Origin: CAZMBI01 sp964564675
GTDB taxonomy: Bacteria; Pseudomonadota; Alphaproteobacteria; Rickettsiales; UBA3002
Direction of reading: 5' to 3'
NCBI GenBank assembly: GCA_964564675.1
Contig: CAZMBI010000008.1
Span: forward strand, 1-64,000
Length of the DNA stretch: 64,000 bases
Every line of letters begins with the position of its first letter. Positions within the stretch are counted from its first letter, which is position 1. A program made the position numbers and the translations under genes. The notes under the pieces were generated by a model. The model was given only the letters and a program-made list of their open reading frames with translations. It made no database searches and had not been told where the DNA came from. This document shows, piece by piece, positions 51,474 to 60,263 of this stretch.

Positions 51474-52760
51474 TCACTCCAGCCGCAAGCGCAGGGAACG
51501 CGCATGCGCGGTGAGGCCTTCGGTATCGGCCAGCGTTTGAGCGGCCGGGCCGATTGCGCGCAGCGACGCCGCTGAGCAGCCGATCAGCGACATTTTTTTC
51601 AGAAAGCTATAGACAGACAATCCGCCGGAAAAGCGCGCGGTACGGCTGGTGGGCAGCACGTGCGACGGGCCGGCGAGGTAATCACCGACGGCTTCCGGAC
51701 TGTAGCGACCGAGAAAGACCGCGCCGGCATGGCGGACCTGCGCGGCCAGCGTTTCGGGCTCGGCGACGGCCAGTTCCAGATGCTCCGGGGCAATGGTATT
51801 GATGATCCCGGCAGCCTGGTCCAGCGTGTCAACGGTGATGATGGCGCCGTGCCGCTCCCACGCGGCGCCGGCAATCTCGCGGCGCTTGAGCGTGGCCAAC
51901 AGGCCGGCCAGCGCGTCAGCCACCCGATCGGCAAAGGCGGCGCTGTCGGTGATCAGAATCGATTGCGCCGAGGGGTCGTGTTCGGACTGGCTGAGCAGGT
52001 CGGCGGCGATCCATTGCGGGTCGTTGCGATCATCGGCGACTACCAGAATCTCCGACGGTCCGGCGATCATATCAATACCGACCCGGCCGAAGACCTGCCG
52101 CTTGGCCTCGGCGACATAGGCGTTACCGGGCCCGGCGATCATATCCACCGGGCGTATTGTTTCGGTGCCGAAACAAAGCGCGGCGATCGCCTGTGCGCCG
52201 CCGATGCGGTAAATTTCGTTGATCCCGGCGATGCGGGCGGCGGTGAGAATGGAGGGGTGGACGATATCATCCGGCGTGGGTACCACCATCACCAGGCGCG
52301 TGGCGCCCGCCACTGCAGCGGGAATGGCGTTATGCAGCACCGAACTGGGATAGGCGGCGCGCCCGCCCGGTACATACAGCCCCACCGCATCCACCGGCGT
52401 GAAGCGCCAGCCCAGCTGCGTCCCGCTTGCGTCGGTATACAGCACATCCTGCGGATATTGGGTAGTGTGATAGGCGCGCAGCCGGTCGGCGGCGGATTGC
52501 AGCGCCTCGCGCACGGCCGGCTCACAGGCCTGCACGGCGCCGTCAATTTCCGCCTCGCTGATACGCAGGCCGTCAGGGTTCAGGCTGAGCCGGTCGAAGC
52601 GTTGGGTGTAGTCGATCAGCGCCGCATCGCCGCGGGCGCGCACCTCGTGGATGATGTCGCGCACCACGGCGCTGACGTCCTGAGCCTGCTCGCGATCGGC
52701 CAGCAGACCAGCCAGCTGCGTATCAAAATCGGGTTGCGTGATGTTAAGCCATCGGTTCAT
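51474..52760 (-). CDS. hisD: Histidinol dehydrogenase (HisD)
   Basis: 428 aa zinc enzyme that oxidises histidinol to histidine in two NAD-dependent steps. It begins NRWLNITQPDFDTQLAGLLA, with ADAGLYVPGG-type block VDAVGLYVPGGRAAYPSSVL, IDMIAGPSEILVVADD, LSQSEHDPSAQS (Glu/His base and zinc ligand region) and APEHLELAV. ATG 52758-52760 has AAAGGA upstream; the frame to 52838 is not native. It lies 46 bp downstream of hisG. Confidence 0.96.
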   Translation of the reverse strand: MNRWLNITQPDFDTQLAGLLADREQAQDVSAVVRDIIHEVRARGDAALIDYTQRFDRLSLNPDGLRISEAEIDGAVQACEPAVREALQSAADRLRAYHTTQYPQDVLYTDASGTQLGWRFTPVDAVGLYVPGGRAAYPSSVLHNAIPAAVAGATRLVMVVPTPDDIVHPSILTAARIAGINEIYRIGGAQAIAALCFGTETIRPVDMIAGPGNAYVAEAKRQVFGRVGIDMIAGPSEILVVADDRNDPQWIAADLLSQSEHDPSAQSILITDSAAFADRVADALAGLLATLKRREIAGAAWERHGAIITVDTLDQAAGIINTIAPEHLELAVAEPETLAAQVRHAGAVFLGRYSPEAVGDYLAGPSHVLPTSRTARFSGGLSVYSFLKKMSLIGCSAASLRAIGPAAQTLADTEGLTAHARSLRLRLE

Positions 52761-52806
52761 GTGTTTTCCTTTCTGTTTGCCGCCTGCGCATGAATGACGC
52801 ATCCGT

Positions 52807-53457
52807 TCAGGTGGCGCACACCTTGCGAAACCCTTCAATCAGGGGATTCAGCTGTTCGCCCATGGTTTTCAAAGCAGTGCGGTTAACGATCAGCCGCGAT
52901 GACACCGCCATAATGGTTTCCACCTCGACCAGCCCGTTGGCCCTGAGCGTATTACCACTTGAGACCAGATCGACAATGCGCTCGGCCAGCCCCAGCCGGG
53001 GAGCAAGCTCCATGGCGCCGTTGAGCTTGATACACTCGGCCTGCACGTTGCGCCGGGCGAAATGCGCCGCGGTCAGGTGCGGGTATTTGGTGGCGATGCG
53101 TACATGGCTCCAGCGTTTGGGATCGTCGCCGGAGGCAAGCCCCTGCGGTTCGGCGACGCTTAAGCGGCATGTGCCGATGCCCAGATCCAGCGGGGCATAT
53201 AAATCAGCATAGTGGAACTCATCGAGCACGTCGCTGCCGACGACCCCCAGCTGGGCTGCACCGAAGGCGACAAAGGTGGCGACATCGAAACTGCGCACGC
53301 GGATGATCGACAGATCGGCGCGGTTGGTGGCGAATTGCAGGGCGCGCGAATCCTCATCGAAAAATGCCGCCTCCGGCGTGATGCCGACCCCGGCCAGCAG
53401 CGGTTGCAATTCGTCGAGAATGCGTCCTTTGGGTATGGCAAGGGTGATGGCGGTCAT
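52807..53457 (-). CDS. hisG: ATP phosphoribosyltransferase, short form (HisG)
   Basis: 216 aa catalytic subunit of the first histidine step. ITLAIPKGRILDELQPLLAG, RVRSFDVATFVAFGAAQLGV, VGSDVLDEF and IVDLVSSGNTLRANGLVEVE are conserved. The length shows the short form (no C-terminal regulatory domain), which needs HisZ for activity; hisZ is not in the window. hisG-hisD follow murA on the same strand. Confidence 0.95.
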   Translation of the reverse strand: MTAITLAIPKGRILDELQPLLAGVGITPEAAFFDEDSRALQFATNRADLSIIRVRSFDVATFVAFGAAQLGVVGSDVLDEFHYADLYAPLDLGIGTCRLSVAEPQGLASGDDPKRWSHVRIATKYPHLTAAHFARRNVQAECIKLNGAMELAPRLGLAERIVDLVSSGNTLRANGLVEVETIMAVSSRLIVNRTALKTMGEQLNPLIEGFRKVCAT

Positions 53458-53476
53458 ACGCGGCTGATGTCTTTCA

Positions 53477-54748
53477 TCATTTTATCCGTTCAATCTGCGC
53501 GCCGCAGCAGGCCAGTTTGTCCTCGAGCCGCTCATAGCCGCGATCCAGATGATAAACCCGATGTATCACGCTTTCGCCGCGGGCGGCAAGTGCGGCGATA
53601 ATCAGCGACATCGAGGCGCGCAGATCGGTGGCCATCACTTCCGCGCCGCGCAGGGCGGAAGGGCCGGTAATCAACGCCGTGCGGTCCTTGATGTGAATAT
53701 CCGCCCCCATGCGCAGCAGTTCCGGCACGTGCATGAAGCGGTTTTCAAAAATGGTCTCGGTAATCGACGACGTGCCCTGCGCCAGGGCAAGCAGCGCCAT
53801 CACCTGCGCCTGCATATCGGTAGGAAAAGCGGGATAGGGCGCGGTGGTGATATCCACCGGCTGCAGGCGGTCGCGCTCGCGCCAGACGCGCAGGCCCCCG
53901 GGGACGGCTTCGATGCCGGCGCCACAGCGGATCAGCACATCGGCCAGTGCGCCGGACGTGGCCAGGCTCGCCTCTTCCAGCATCAGTTCGCCGCCGGTGG
54001 CAGCGGCCATTACCAGATATGAGCCGGTTTCGATGCGATCGGCAATGACGCGGTGCCGCGCGCCGCCCAGCGCATCCACGCCGTGGATGGTCAGCGTGTC
54101 GCTGTTGATGCCTTCAATCTGCGCTCCCATCTTGATGAGCAGCTGCGCCAGATCGCCGATTTCCGGCTCGCGCGCGGCGTTGTGCAGCACCGTGGTGCCA
54201 CGGGCGAGGCTGGCGGCCATCAGCGCGTTTTCGGTGGCGCCCACCGAGACCATGGGAAAGCGGATGTCGGTGCCTGTCAGCCCGGCGGCGGCGGTGGCCT
54301 CGACATAACCCTGCTCCAGCGTGATTTCGGCGCCCATGTCGGCAAAGGCCTGCAGGTGTAAATCAATGGGGCGGGTGCCGATGGCGCAGCCGCCGGGAAG
54401 CGATACCCGCGCCCGGCCGAAGCGCGCCAACAGCGGGCCGAGCACCAGCACGCTGGCGCGCATGGTGCGCACAATCTCATAGGGGGCGGTGAAATGCTCG
54501 ATGCCGGCGGCATCCAGCGTAATGTCGCGGCCATGACCGTTGGGCTCGCTCATCGACAGGCGCACGCCGTGCTGACCAAGCAACTTGGCCATGGTGGTGA
54601 TATCCGCCAGATAGGGGATGTTGCCCAGGTGCAGCGGCTTATCGCTCAGCAGGCTGGCCGCCATCAGCGGCAGCGCCGCGTTTTTCGCCCCGCCGATGTG
54701 GATGCTGCCTTGCAGCGGTGTGCCGCCGGTGATGCGTATTTTATCCAT
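53477..54748 (-). CDS. murA: UDP-N-acetylglucosamine 1-carboxyvinyltransferase (MurA)
   Basis: 423 aa enzyme for the first committed peptidoglycan step, transferring enolpyruvate from PEP to UDP-GlcNAc. Lys22-Asn23 (GGAKNAALP) and the catalytic Cys121 (SLPGGCAIGTRPID) are present, so it should be fosfomycin-sensitive. RADRIETGSYLVMAAATG-type block RVIADRIETGSYLV and FPTDMQAQVMALLALAQG also match. It is upstream of hisG by 19 bp. Confidence 0.97.
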   Translation of the reverse strand: MDKIRITGGTPLQGSIHIGGAKNAALPLMAASLLSDKPLHLGNIPYLADITTMAKLLGQHGVRLSMSEPNGHGRDITLDAAGIEHFTAPYEIVRTMRASVLVLGPLLARFGRARVSLPGGCAIGTRPIDLHLQAFADMGAEITLEQGYVEATAAAGLTGTDIRFPMVSVGATENALMAASLARGTTVLHNAAREPEIGDLAQLLIKMGAQIEGINSDTLTIHGVDALGGARHRVIADRIETGSYLVMAAATGGELMLEEASLATSGALADVLIRCGAGIEAVPGGLRVWRERDRLQPVDITTAPYPAFPTDMQAQVMALLALAQGTSSITETIFENRFMHVPELLRMGADIHIKDRTALITGPSALRGAEVMATDLRASMSLIIAALAARGESVIHRVYHLDRGYERLEDKLACCGAQIERIK

Positions 54749-54828
54749 TCGGGCAGAATTAGCGCAGCCGTCAGAGGGAGTCTAGCCGAAATCAGCGGGC
54801 TCAATGGGGTATAGGGTTGATCCTTTTG

Positions 54829-55395
54829 TTATCCCGTTTTCTCCACACTTGGCAGCGTCACGCCCCGCTGGCCCATATATTTACCCTTGCGGTCGGCGTA
54901 GGAGGTCTCGCAGATCGATTCGCCTTTGAGGAAGAGAAACTGGCAGGCGCCCTCATTGGCATAGACTTTGGCGGGCAGCGGCGTGGTATTGGAGAATTCC
55001 AGCGTCACATGGCCTTCCCATTCCGGCTCCAGCGGCGTGACATTGACGATAATGCCGCAGCGCGCATAGGTCGATTTGCCCAGGCAGATGACCAGCGTAT
55101 CGCGCGGGATGCGGAAATATTCGACGGTGCGCGCCAGCGCGAAGGAGTTAGGCGGGATGATGCACACATCCGTGGAGCGGTCGAGGAAGCTGTCCTGTGA
55201 GAAATCTTTCGGGTCAACCACGGCCGAATTGACGTTGGTGAAAATTTTAAATTCGTCGGCCACGCGCGCATCATAGCCGTATGATGACAGGCCGTAAGAG
55301 ATGACGCCCTCGCGCTTGAGATGCTCGACAAACGGCTCGATCATGCCGTTGCGGATGGCTTGCTCGCGGATCCAGTGGTCGGGTTGAATGGGCAT
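54829..55395 (-). CDS. dcd: dCTP deaminase (Dcd)
   Basis: 188 aa enzyme converting dCTP to dUTP. SYGLSSYGYDARVADEF-type block GLSSYGYDARVADEFKIF, CIIPPNSFALARTVEYFRIP, LGKSTYARCGIIVNVTPLEP and EWEGHVTLEFSNTTPLPAKV with the catalytic Glu all match. NEGACQFLFLKG closes the fold. Alone on the minus strand upstream of murA; an AT-rich spacer with a hairpin (AGCGC...GCGCT followed by TTTTTT, ~55434-55461) lies beyond its start. Confidence 0.95.
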   Translation of the reverse strand: MPIQPDHWIREQAIRNGMIEPFVEHLKREGVISYGLSSYGYDARVADEFKIFTNVNSAVVDPKDFSQDSFLDRSTDVCIIPPNSFALARTVEYFRIPRDTLVICLGKSTYARCGIIVNVTPLEPEWEGHVTLEFSNTTPLPAKVYANEGACQFLFLKGESICETSYADRKGKYMGQRGVTLPSVEKTG

Positions 55396-55509
55396 TTCAT
55401 GCTTCCTTACAAGAGGTTAAATCCATTACGCGTCAGCGCTTTAATCAGGCGCTCCTTTTTTAATCATGCTTGATTCCCATGCAGCGCATGAGTATCCTTA
55501 GAACAGGAG

Positions 55510-55818
55510 ATGAAACAAGAAAACATGTTTGATTCAAAAAAAGTTGACCAAATAATAAGCAATTTTATCAAGCGCGATTTTAGCGATGTGGACATTGCGG
55601 ATATTATCATATCCCCTGATGAAGATTTTGAAGGTAACGAGATCCTCAAAATCACGGTAATTTACAGAGGAAGCTTCAAAAAAGATGCCATAAAAAAGAC
55701 AGTCAGCGCTGTGCGCAAAGTGAGGCCGCAGCTGGAACAGGTCGGAGAGCACGCATTTCCTCTTTTTTCTTTCATATCCCAGTCCGATTACGGAGCTGGC
55801 CATCGTGCAGCCCACTGA
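55510..55818 (+). CDS. Small acidic protein paired with a HEPN gene
   Basis: 102 aa of unknown family. KRDFSDVDIADIIISPDEDF and GNEILKITVIYRG look like an alpha/beta unit, then KKTVSAVRKVRPQLEQVGE and HAFPLFSFISQSD. Similar small proteins appear to precede HEPN genes in other proteobacteria, suggesting a dedicated partner. The first ATG abuts AGGAG with no spacer; Met6 (55525) is a possible start. It overlaps the HEPN gene by 14 bp and is visibly AT-rich compared with the neighbours. Confidence 0.68.
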   Translation: MKQENMFDSKKVDQIISNFIKRDFSDVDIADIIISPDEDFEGNEILKITVIYRGSFKKDAIKKTVSAVRKVRPQLEQVGEHAFPLFSFISQSDYGAGHRAAH

Positions 55819-56284
55819 TCTTTTAAGTACAGCTAAAGAGTTGCTCCATTTCGGCCACGGTAAAAGACCGCGAGGCGCTAACTTGCGTCGGGCCGTTAGC
55901 AGTGTGTATTACGCATTATTTCATACACTTGCCAGAAACGCGGCGGACTTATTGATCGGCGGCACAGGATCGGAACGCAGCGACCATGCATGGTTGCAGG
56001 TTTACCGCGCGCTTGAACACGGGAATATATGGAATGGCTGCAATCACAAAGACATGATGAAAAAGTTTCCAGATGACATTCAGGATTTTGCAAACGTTTT
56101 TCTGGAATTAAAGGAAAAAAGAGAGGACGCGGACTATAACCCTAATGCGAGGTTTTATAAATCTGACGTAACTAAACTTATCAATAAGGCGGAAATTATT
56201 ATACAGGGATTCAACGATTGTACATATAAAGATAAGCGCGCGTTTGTAACATACGTGCTTTTTAAGAAAAACCGAAACAAGTAA
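55805..56284 (+). CDS. HEPN-domain protein, putative toxin-type nuclease or regulator
   Basis: 159 aa from GTG 55805, with GGAG 8 nt upstream. The N-terminal helix pair contains LRRAVSSVYYALFHTLARNA, the hallmark of a large HEPN subgroup (S-x-YYA-x-FH). A canonical R-x4-6-H RNase motif is not obvious, so catalytic activity is uncertain. Codons are AT-rich (NPNARFYKSDVTKLINKAEI and so on), suggesting transfer. With the overlapping upstream gene it looks like a two-gene toxin-antitoxin or HEPN-partner module beside a tRNA gene. Confidence 0.72.
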   Translation: MQPTDLLSTAKELLHFGHGKRPRGANLRRAVSSVYYALFHTLARNAADLLIGGTGSERSDHAWLQVYRALEHGNIWNGCNHKDMMKKFPDDIQDFANVFLELKEKREDADYNPNARFYKSDVTKLINKAEIIIQGFNDCTYKDKRAFVTYVLFKKNRNK

Positions 56285-56362
56285 TCACAATTTGCCGGAA
56301 CCCGAGCCAGAGCGATCTGTTGGCCGCAATACGTTGCGCCACGCGTAGCCGAAGGCGAAGCG

Positions 56363-56438
<76 letters not shown>

Positions 56439-56511
56439 ACACTGCTTAAGGATGTAGCCGATTCGCCGCATCGGGGCAAGTATCTAGCGTGAGAGCAGTG
56501 CGGCTATGAAT

Positions 56512-56526
56512 TGATATTAATTATCA
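56512..56526 (+). promoter_or_regulatory. Fur-box-like site 1
   Basis: TGATATTAATTATCA matches the 7-1-7 Fur consensus TGATAATnATTATCA at 13 of 14 defined positions. It lies about 82 bp upstream of the frameshifted gene start. Fur or an Irr-like regulator could bind. Confidence 0.6.
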
Positions 56527-56573
56527 CTTGCAGTTTTCTGGCTAACCGATTAAGCAGGGCCTATAAAAGCAAC

Positions 56574-56593
56574 TAATAATCATTATCATTATG
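56574..56593 (+). promoter_or_regulatory. Fur-box-like site 2
   Basis: The inverse of 56574-56588 is TGATAATGATTATTA, 13 of 14 defined positions of the 7-1-7 Fur consensus; as a 19-mer (56575-56593) it matches GATAAT-triplet Fur boxes at 16 of 19. It ends 14 bp before the downstream start codon, a position that would block transcription. Confidence 0.65.
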
Positions 56594-56607
56594 TCGGGGC
56601 TTGATCG

Positions 56608-57268
56608 ATGCCAGTACCTCCTGATGCTGATGACCATGGTGGTCATCATGGTGTAACCACGTTGCTGTCGTCATATGAGCGCGAACAGCGCAAAACCGAG
56701 CTGCAGCGCGCGGAAGACATTGCCTATACCATTAATCACACGCTGACCTGTCTCAGCCTCGATATTTTTGTGCCGATTATCAGCACCTATTACACGCGCT
56801 GGCGGCCTGCCGCCGGATGGGCAGGAAATGCAGGCGCATGCCGAGCAATTATATCGCCATGAAGTCAATCATCTGGCGCAGGCGGCGATCTGGACGCTGG
56901 GCGCGTTTGCACTCAATGTCGCCACCCAGAAAGCCATCGGCAGTTCCTATTCCACGCGCCAGATTGTGGAAGGCAAGCTGGTCGGCGCGCTGACGGCGAC
57001 CAGCACGGTATTGGGCGCGCGCGCCATCGCCCCGGAAGGCGCCAAAGACTGGGACCGCTGGACGAGCGAGCACATCTTTCTGCCGGCCACGCGCCTGTTC
57101 GGCGGGCTGATCGGCGTGGACAGCGAGGCCGTCGAACGCCTGGCGCAAAAGGAGCAGCGCGGCCATCCCAAACAGCCCGCCAGCGTAGCCGGCATGATTG
57201 AGCGCGAAGGGAAACTCCAGAATTACCCAAAGCAAGCGAGCCTTGCACGCGGGATGGCCGAAAGCTAG
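56608..57268 (+). pseudogene. Frameshifted gene of unknown function behind Fur boxes
   Basis: Two overlapping readings make one protein of about 220 aa. The first (from ATG 56608) starts MPVPPDADDHGGHHG and runs through SYEREQRKTELQRAEDIAYT to IFVPIISTYYTR. The continuation, in the next frame, begins GGLPPDGQEMQAHAEQLYRH near 56800 and runs to LARGMAES. A single base removed around 56795-56812 restores the frame. Hydrophobic stretches (TLTCLSLDIFVPII, AIWTLGAFALNVA) suggest membrane contact. His-rich N-terminus plus two Fur-like boxes hint at metal-related expression. A sequencing error, a true mutation or +1 frameshifting are all possible. No family recognised. Confidence 0.55.
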
Positions 57269-57353
57269 GCAGAAATCGAAGTATTATTCGCTGATCAACC
57301 CGCGATTGATATGGATATGATCTACCAGGCATTGCCGGTTAAAATATGACGAG

Positions 57354-57406
57354 ACTATCGCATTACCCCCCCTCTCCCAGAGGGAGGGGGGGGGTAATGC
57401 GATAGT
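57354..57406. terminator. Long perfect inverted repeat between convergent genes
   Basis: ACTATCGCATTACCCCCCC (19 bp) is perfectly inverted at the other end of a 53-bp segment, with a C/G-rich centre. It lies between the frameshifted gene and the convergent EAL gene and could terminate both, or be a small mobile palindrome. Confidence 0.5.
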
Positions 57407-57439
57407 TTCATGACGGTTAATCGGCGGATGCCGAAAGGC

Positions 57440-58837
57440 TTATTTCTCCGGCTGGTATTCGCCGTCTTTCAGCCAGCTGCGATGGTTTTCGGGACGGCCG
57501 AAATAATAGCCCTGCAGGTATTCCACGCCGAGCTCTATCAGCATCTTGGCGATTTCCCCGGTTTCGACGAATTCGGCTACCGATTTCAGGCCAAAGCCGT
57601 TGGTGAATTCGAGCATGGTTTTGACGAAGAAGCGGTTATCAGCGTTATCGACGAGGTCTTTCACGAAGGCGCCGTCGATTTTAACCATATCGACCGATAA
57701 TGATTTGAGCTGGCGGAACGAGGTGTAGCCCGAGCCGAAATCATCGAGCGCTACCAGCGCGCCCATCGACTGAATCTGGGCCACGAAAAAGGCGGTCTGG
57801 CGCAGATCGCGCTGGGCCGCGGTCTCGGTAATCTCAACCGTCAGGCGCGGGGCGACTTCGGGCGTTTCTTCCATTAATTCGCCGAAAATCTCCATCCAGC
57901 GACCGTTGCGCGTGGTCAGGTTGGAGATGTTAAACGCCAGATGCACGTCGGGGGATTTACGCAACTCTTCCACAACTAGGCGCAATACATATTCGTCGAT
58001 GATGTCGATCAGCCCCATGCGTTCGGCGATCGGAATGAGCGCCCCGGCCGAGGAAATCGTGCCGTCATGCCCGCACAGGCGCAACAGGGCCTCGTAGTGC
58101 GAGACCTCGCCGGAGCGGGCCTGTATAATCGGTTGGAAAGCGAGTTTCAGGCGTTTTTCCTGGATGGCTTTTTGCAGATAGTTGGCCAACCCCATTTCCT
58201 GCCGGCTGTAGGCGGCGCGGTCGACATAGGTGTCAAACGAGCGAATGGCATATTCGGCCTGGCACTCATGAATGGAAATAAAACACTGATCGAGCACGTC
58301 TTGCAGGGTCGCGGCCGGCTCCGGAAATACCACCGAAATCACGCTGCAGGTCACATGCAGCGAGCTTTCCTGACGGGTGCTGCCGAACTGGCGGATATGC
58401 GACGTGATGCGCTCGGTTAAATAGTTGATTTCCTGCTCGTTCGTTCGGTTGAGAATGATGCCGTACTGATCACGCTGGACACGGAAGATCTGATCATTGG
58501 TGCCGATCATGTCGATTATGTCGCGCTCGATGGCGCGCAGGGTCGATTCGCAGACCGAATGGCCGTAACCGCTCATGATCATCGCCAGATTGTCGATGGA
58601 AAACATCATCAGCGCGCCGATTTGTTCTTCGCGCCCGGCGTTTTCGATGGCCTGATCCAGCGCATTCACAAACTCGTCCGGATAGCCCATTTGCCGGTAG
58701 CTGCGTGATGTCGCTGAAGATGAAAGGGTGCGGCCCATGCCTGTTTTCGGATTTGCTATTGTGGCGACTGGTATCCACGGGCTGAGGCTCGGATCATACC
58801 CGGTCTCCGTGCTTGCCTTTTTCTGCTCCTCCCGCAT
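57440..58837 (-). CDS. EAL-domain cyclic-di-GMP phosphodiesterase with degenerate GGDEF
   Basis: 465 aa, no transmembrane helix. Residues ~60-200 are a GGDEF-like fold whose signature is degenerate (RVQRDQYGIIL), so diguanylate cyclase activity is not expected. The EAL domain (~215-455) keeps the catalytic set: YEALLRL, FNISNLT, VEITETA, LDDFGSGYTSF, VKIDGAFVKDL, VAEFVET and LQGYYFGRP. Active c-di-GMP hydrolysis is therefore likely. A polar N-terminal tail (MREEQKKASTETGYDPSLSP) precedes it. It probably tunes motility or biofilm switching. Confidence 0.92.
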   Translation of the reverse strand: MREEQKKASTETGYDPSLSPWIPVATIANPKTGMGRTLSSSATSRSYRQMGYPDEFVNALDQAIENAGREEQIGALMMFSIDNLAMIMSGYGHSVCESTLRAIERDIIDMIGTNDQIFRVQRDQYGIILNRTNEQEINYLTERITSHIRQFGSTRQESSLHVTCSVISVVFPEPAATLQDVLDQCFISIHECQAEYAIRSFDTYVDRAAYSRQEMGLANYLQKAIQEKRLKLAFQPIIQARSGEVSHYEALLRLCGHDGTISSAGALIPIAERMGLIDIIDEYVLRLVVEELRKSPDVHLAFNISNLTTRNGRWMEIFGELMEETPEVAPRLTVEITETAAQRDLRQTAFFVAQIQSMGALVALDDFGSGYTSFRQLKSLSVDMVKIDGAFVKDLVDNADNRFFVKTMLEFTNGFGLKSVAEFVETGEIAKMLIELGVEYLQGYYFGRPENHRSWLKDGEYQPEK

Positions 58838-58973
58838 GTACTTGCCTGTCTCAATGGTTACACATCATAGCGTGTTTTCTCGTCTGACGCGCGTTTTTTT
58901 TGACGCACTTCTTTAAGTATTGCGGAAAAATGTTAAAAATTAGCTAAAATACCGGGCAAATTATAAGGATTGT

Positions 58974-59069
58974 ATGGCCGAATTGGTTAACTGGCGCCAA
59001 GACTTTGATTTTCTTTCTATCACCAAGATGTCATCAAACCGTCATCAATGTGCCACGAAACGCGGATAG
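58974..59069 (+). CDS. Possible 31-codon small ORF
   Basis: ATG 58974 is preceded by AAGGA at 4 nt and opens MAELVNWRQDFDFLSITKMS, ending at TAG 59067-59069. Otherwise the 58838-59123 spacer is gene-free and AT-rich. No homologue was recognised, and the Pho-box-like repeat lies inside this reading, so coding status is doubtful. Confidence 0.25.
   Translation: MAELVNWRQDFDFLSITKMSSNRHQCATKRG
59028..59045 (+). promoter_or_regulatory. Pho-box-like direct repeat
   Basis: ATGTCAT-CAAA-CCGTCAT gives two 7-mers spaced by 4 bp (11-bp period), close to the PhoB consensus CTGTCAT-n4-CTGTCAT. It lies 79 bp upstream of the MBL-fold gene start, with a TAATAT-like -10 candidate near 59072; that spacing is longer than usual. 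Confidence 0.4.
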
Positions 59070-59123
59070 TGTAATATGGATAGGGAAATTAAGCCCGGGC
59101 AGCTTGCCGGCTAGGAAGAGGTA

Positions 59124-60263
59124 ATGACTAAGCCAGCATAGATAGATAAAGTCAGCGATGCAAAGCCCATTCAGGCGACGATCTGGGGCAGCCGCGGCAG
59201 CACGCCGGTCAGCGGGCCGGAGCACACGCAATATGGTGGGCATACGTCGTGCGTGCAGGTGGATGCCGGTAAACATACCATCCTGTTCGATGCCAGCAGC
59301 GGCCTGTGGGATTATATGAAAACCCTGCGCGCCGAGGTCAAAGCCAATGGCGGCACACTCCCCCGTCGGGTGCATCTCATGCTCAGCCATCTGCATGACG
59401 ATCACGTGCAGGGATTGAAATTGTTTCTAGCGGAGTTTGGCCCTCTAGCCACCCGGCAACATCCCATCACGATTCATGCCCCGCCGCTTGTGTTTTTAAA
59501 CAAACACAGCAATCGGGACCCCGTCACTGGCGGGCCGTGGGACAAAGACAGCGGCAGCGTGCCGCCGAAAGCATATTTTCAGCGATTTATGCATGCGCCG
59601 TCTTTTCCCGTCTCTTTGGCGAATCATTTAAATAAGGCCCATATTGAGTTTAAAACCATTAATTCCGACCGCGGACCGATGCTCGACTGGCTTTGGGATA
59701 AGGAACGCTTGCAGGTGCATAATACATTGCTTGCGCACGGCCAGGAAAAAGCGCTTGGCTTCAAAGTAACCCATAATAATCAAACGCTTTGTTATGTGCC
59801 GGATTACGGGCGCGTGATGGATGAAAAGGCGGATCCTGCGCAACATGATACCGAATCGGACCGAAGGCTGGTCAATTTTGTCAAAGGCGCCGATGTGCTG
59901 ATTATCGACAGCATGTTCGCGGATGAACAATTCAGGGATTCGCCCAACCTGCGACGGTTTGGCCATACCACGCTCGAACATGTCATGCATATTGCGCAGG
60001 CGGCGGGCGTGAAGGAGCTGGTGTTTTTTCATCACTCGCCGCTGGCGAATGATCAGGCGCTTGATGACCGTCAAAAAAATGCCCTGGAATATGCACAAGA
60101 GAACGGCTTGAAAGCGTTTAGAGGCCACCATGCGCAAGACCAGATGCGTATCAGAATCGCCGGAAAACAGGTGACCATCACCCCCTCAGATGAAGGGCGT
60201 CAGGAAATTGAACAGGAACGGAAGGCGATCCGCAAACGCGTCGCTGGCGCCTCCAGAGGCTAG
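59124..60263 (+). CDS. MBL-fold metallo-hydrolase with an in-frame amber at codon 6
   Basis: About 379 codons. The frame begins ATG 59124 (AGGAAGAGG upstream), reads MTKPA, then TAG (59139-59141), then continues uninterrupted as IDKVSDAKPIQATIWGSRGS and TPVSG, the normal start of this MBL subgroup. The zinc motif SHLHDDHVQG, then YVPDYGRV, LIIDSMF and FFHHSPL follow. It resembles cyclic-phosphodiesterase-like MBL proteins. A downstream GTG (59253) would delete the first strands and is unlikely to be native. The amber could be a real mutation, an error, or read through. Confidence 0.8.

Noticed and set aside
55434..55461. Hairpin with T-run upstream of dcd as a terminator
   Set aside because: No plus-strand gene ends before it, so nothing obvious would be terminated; left as an unassigned hairpin.
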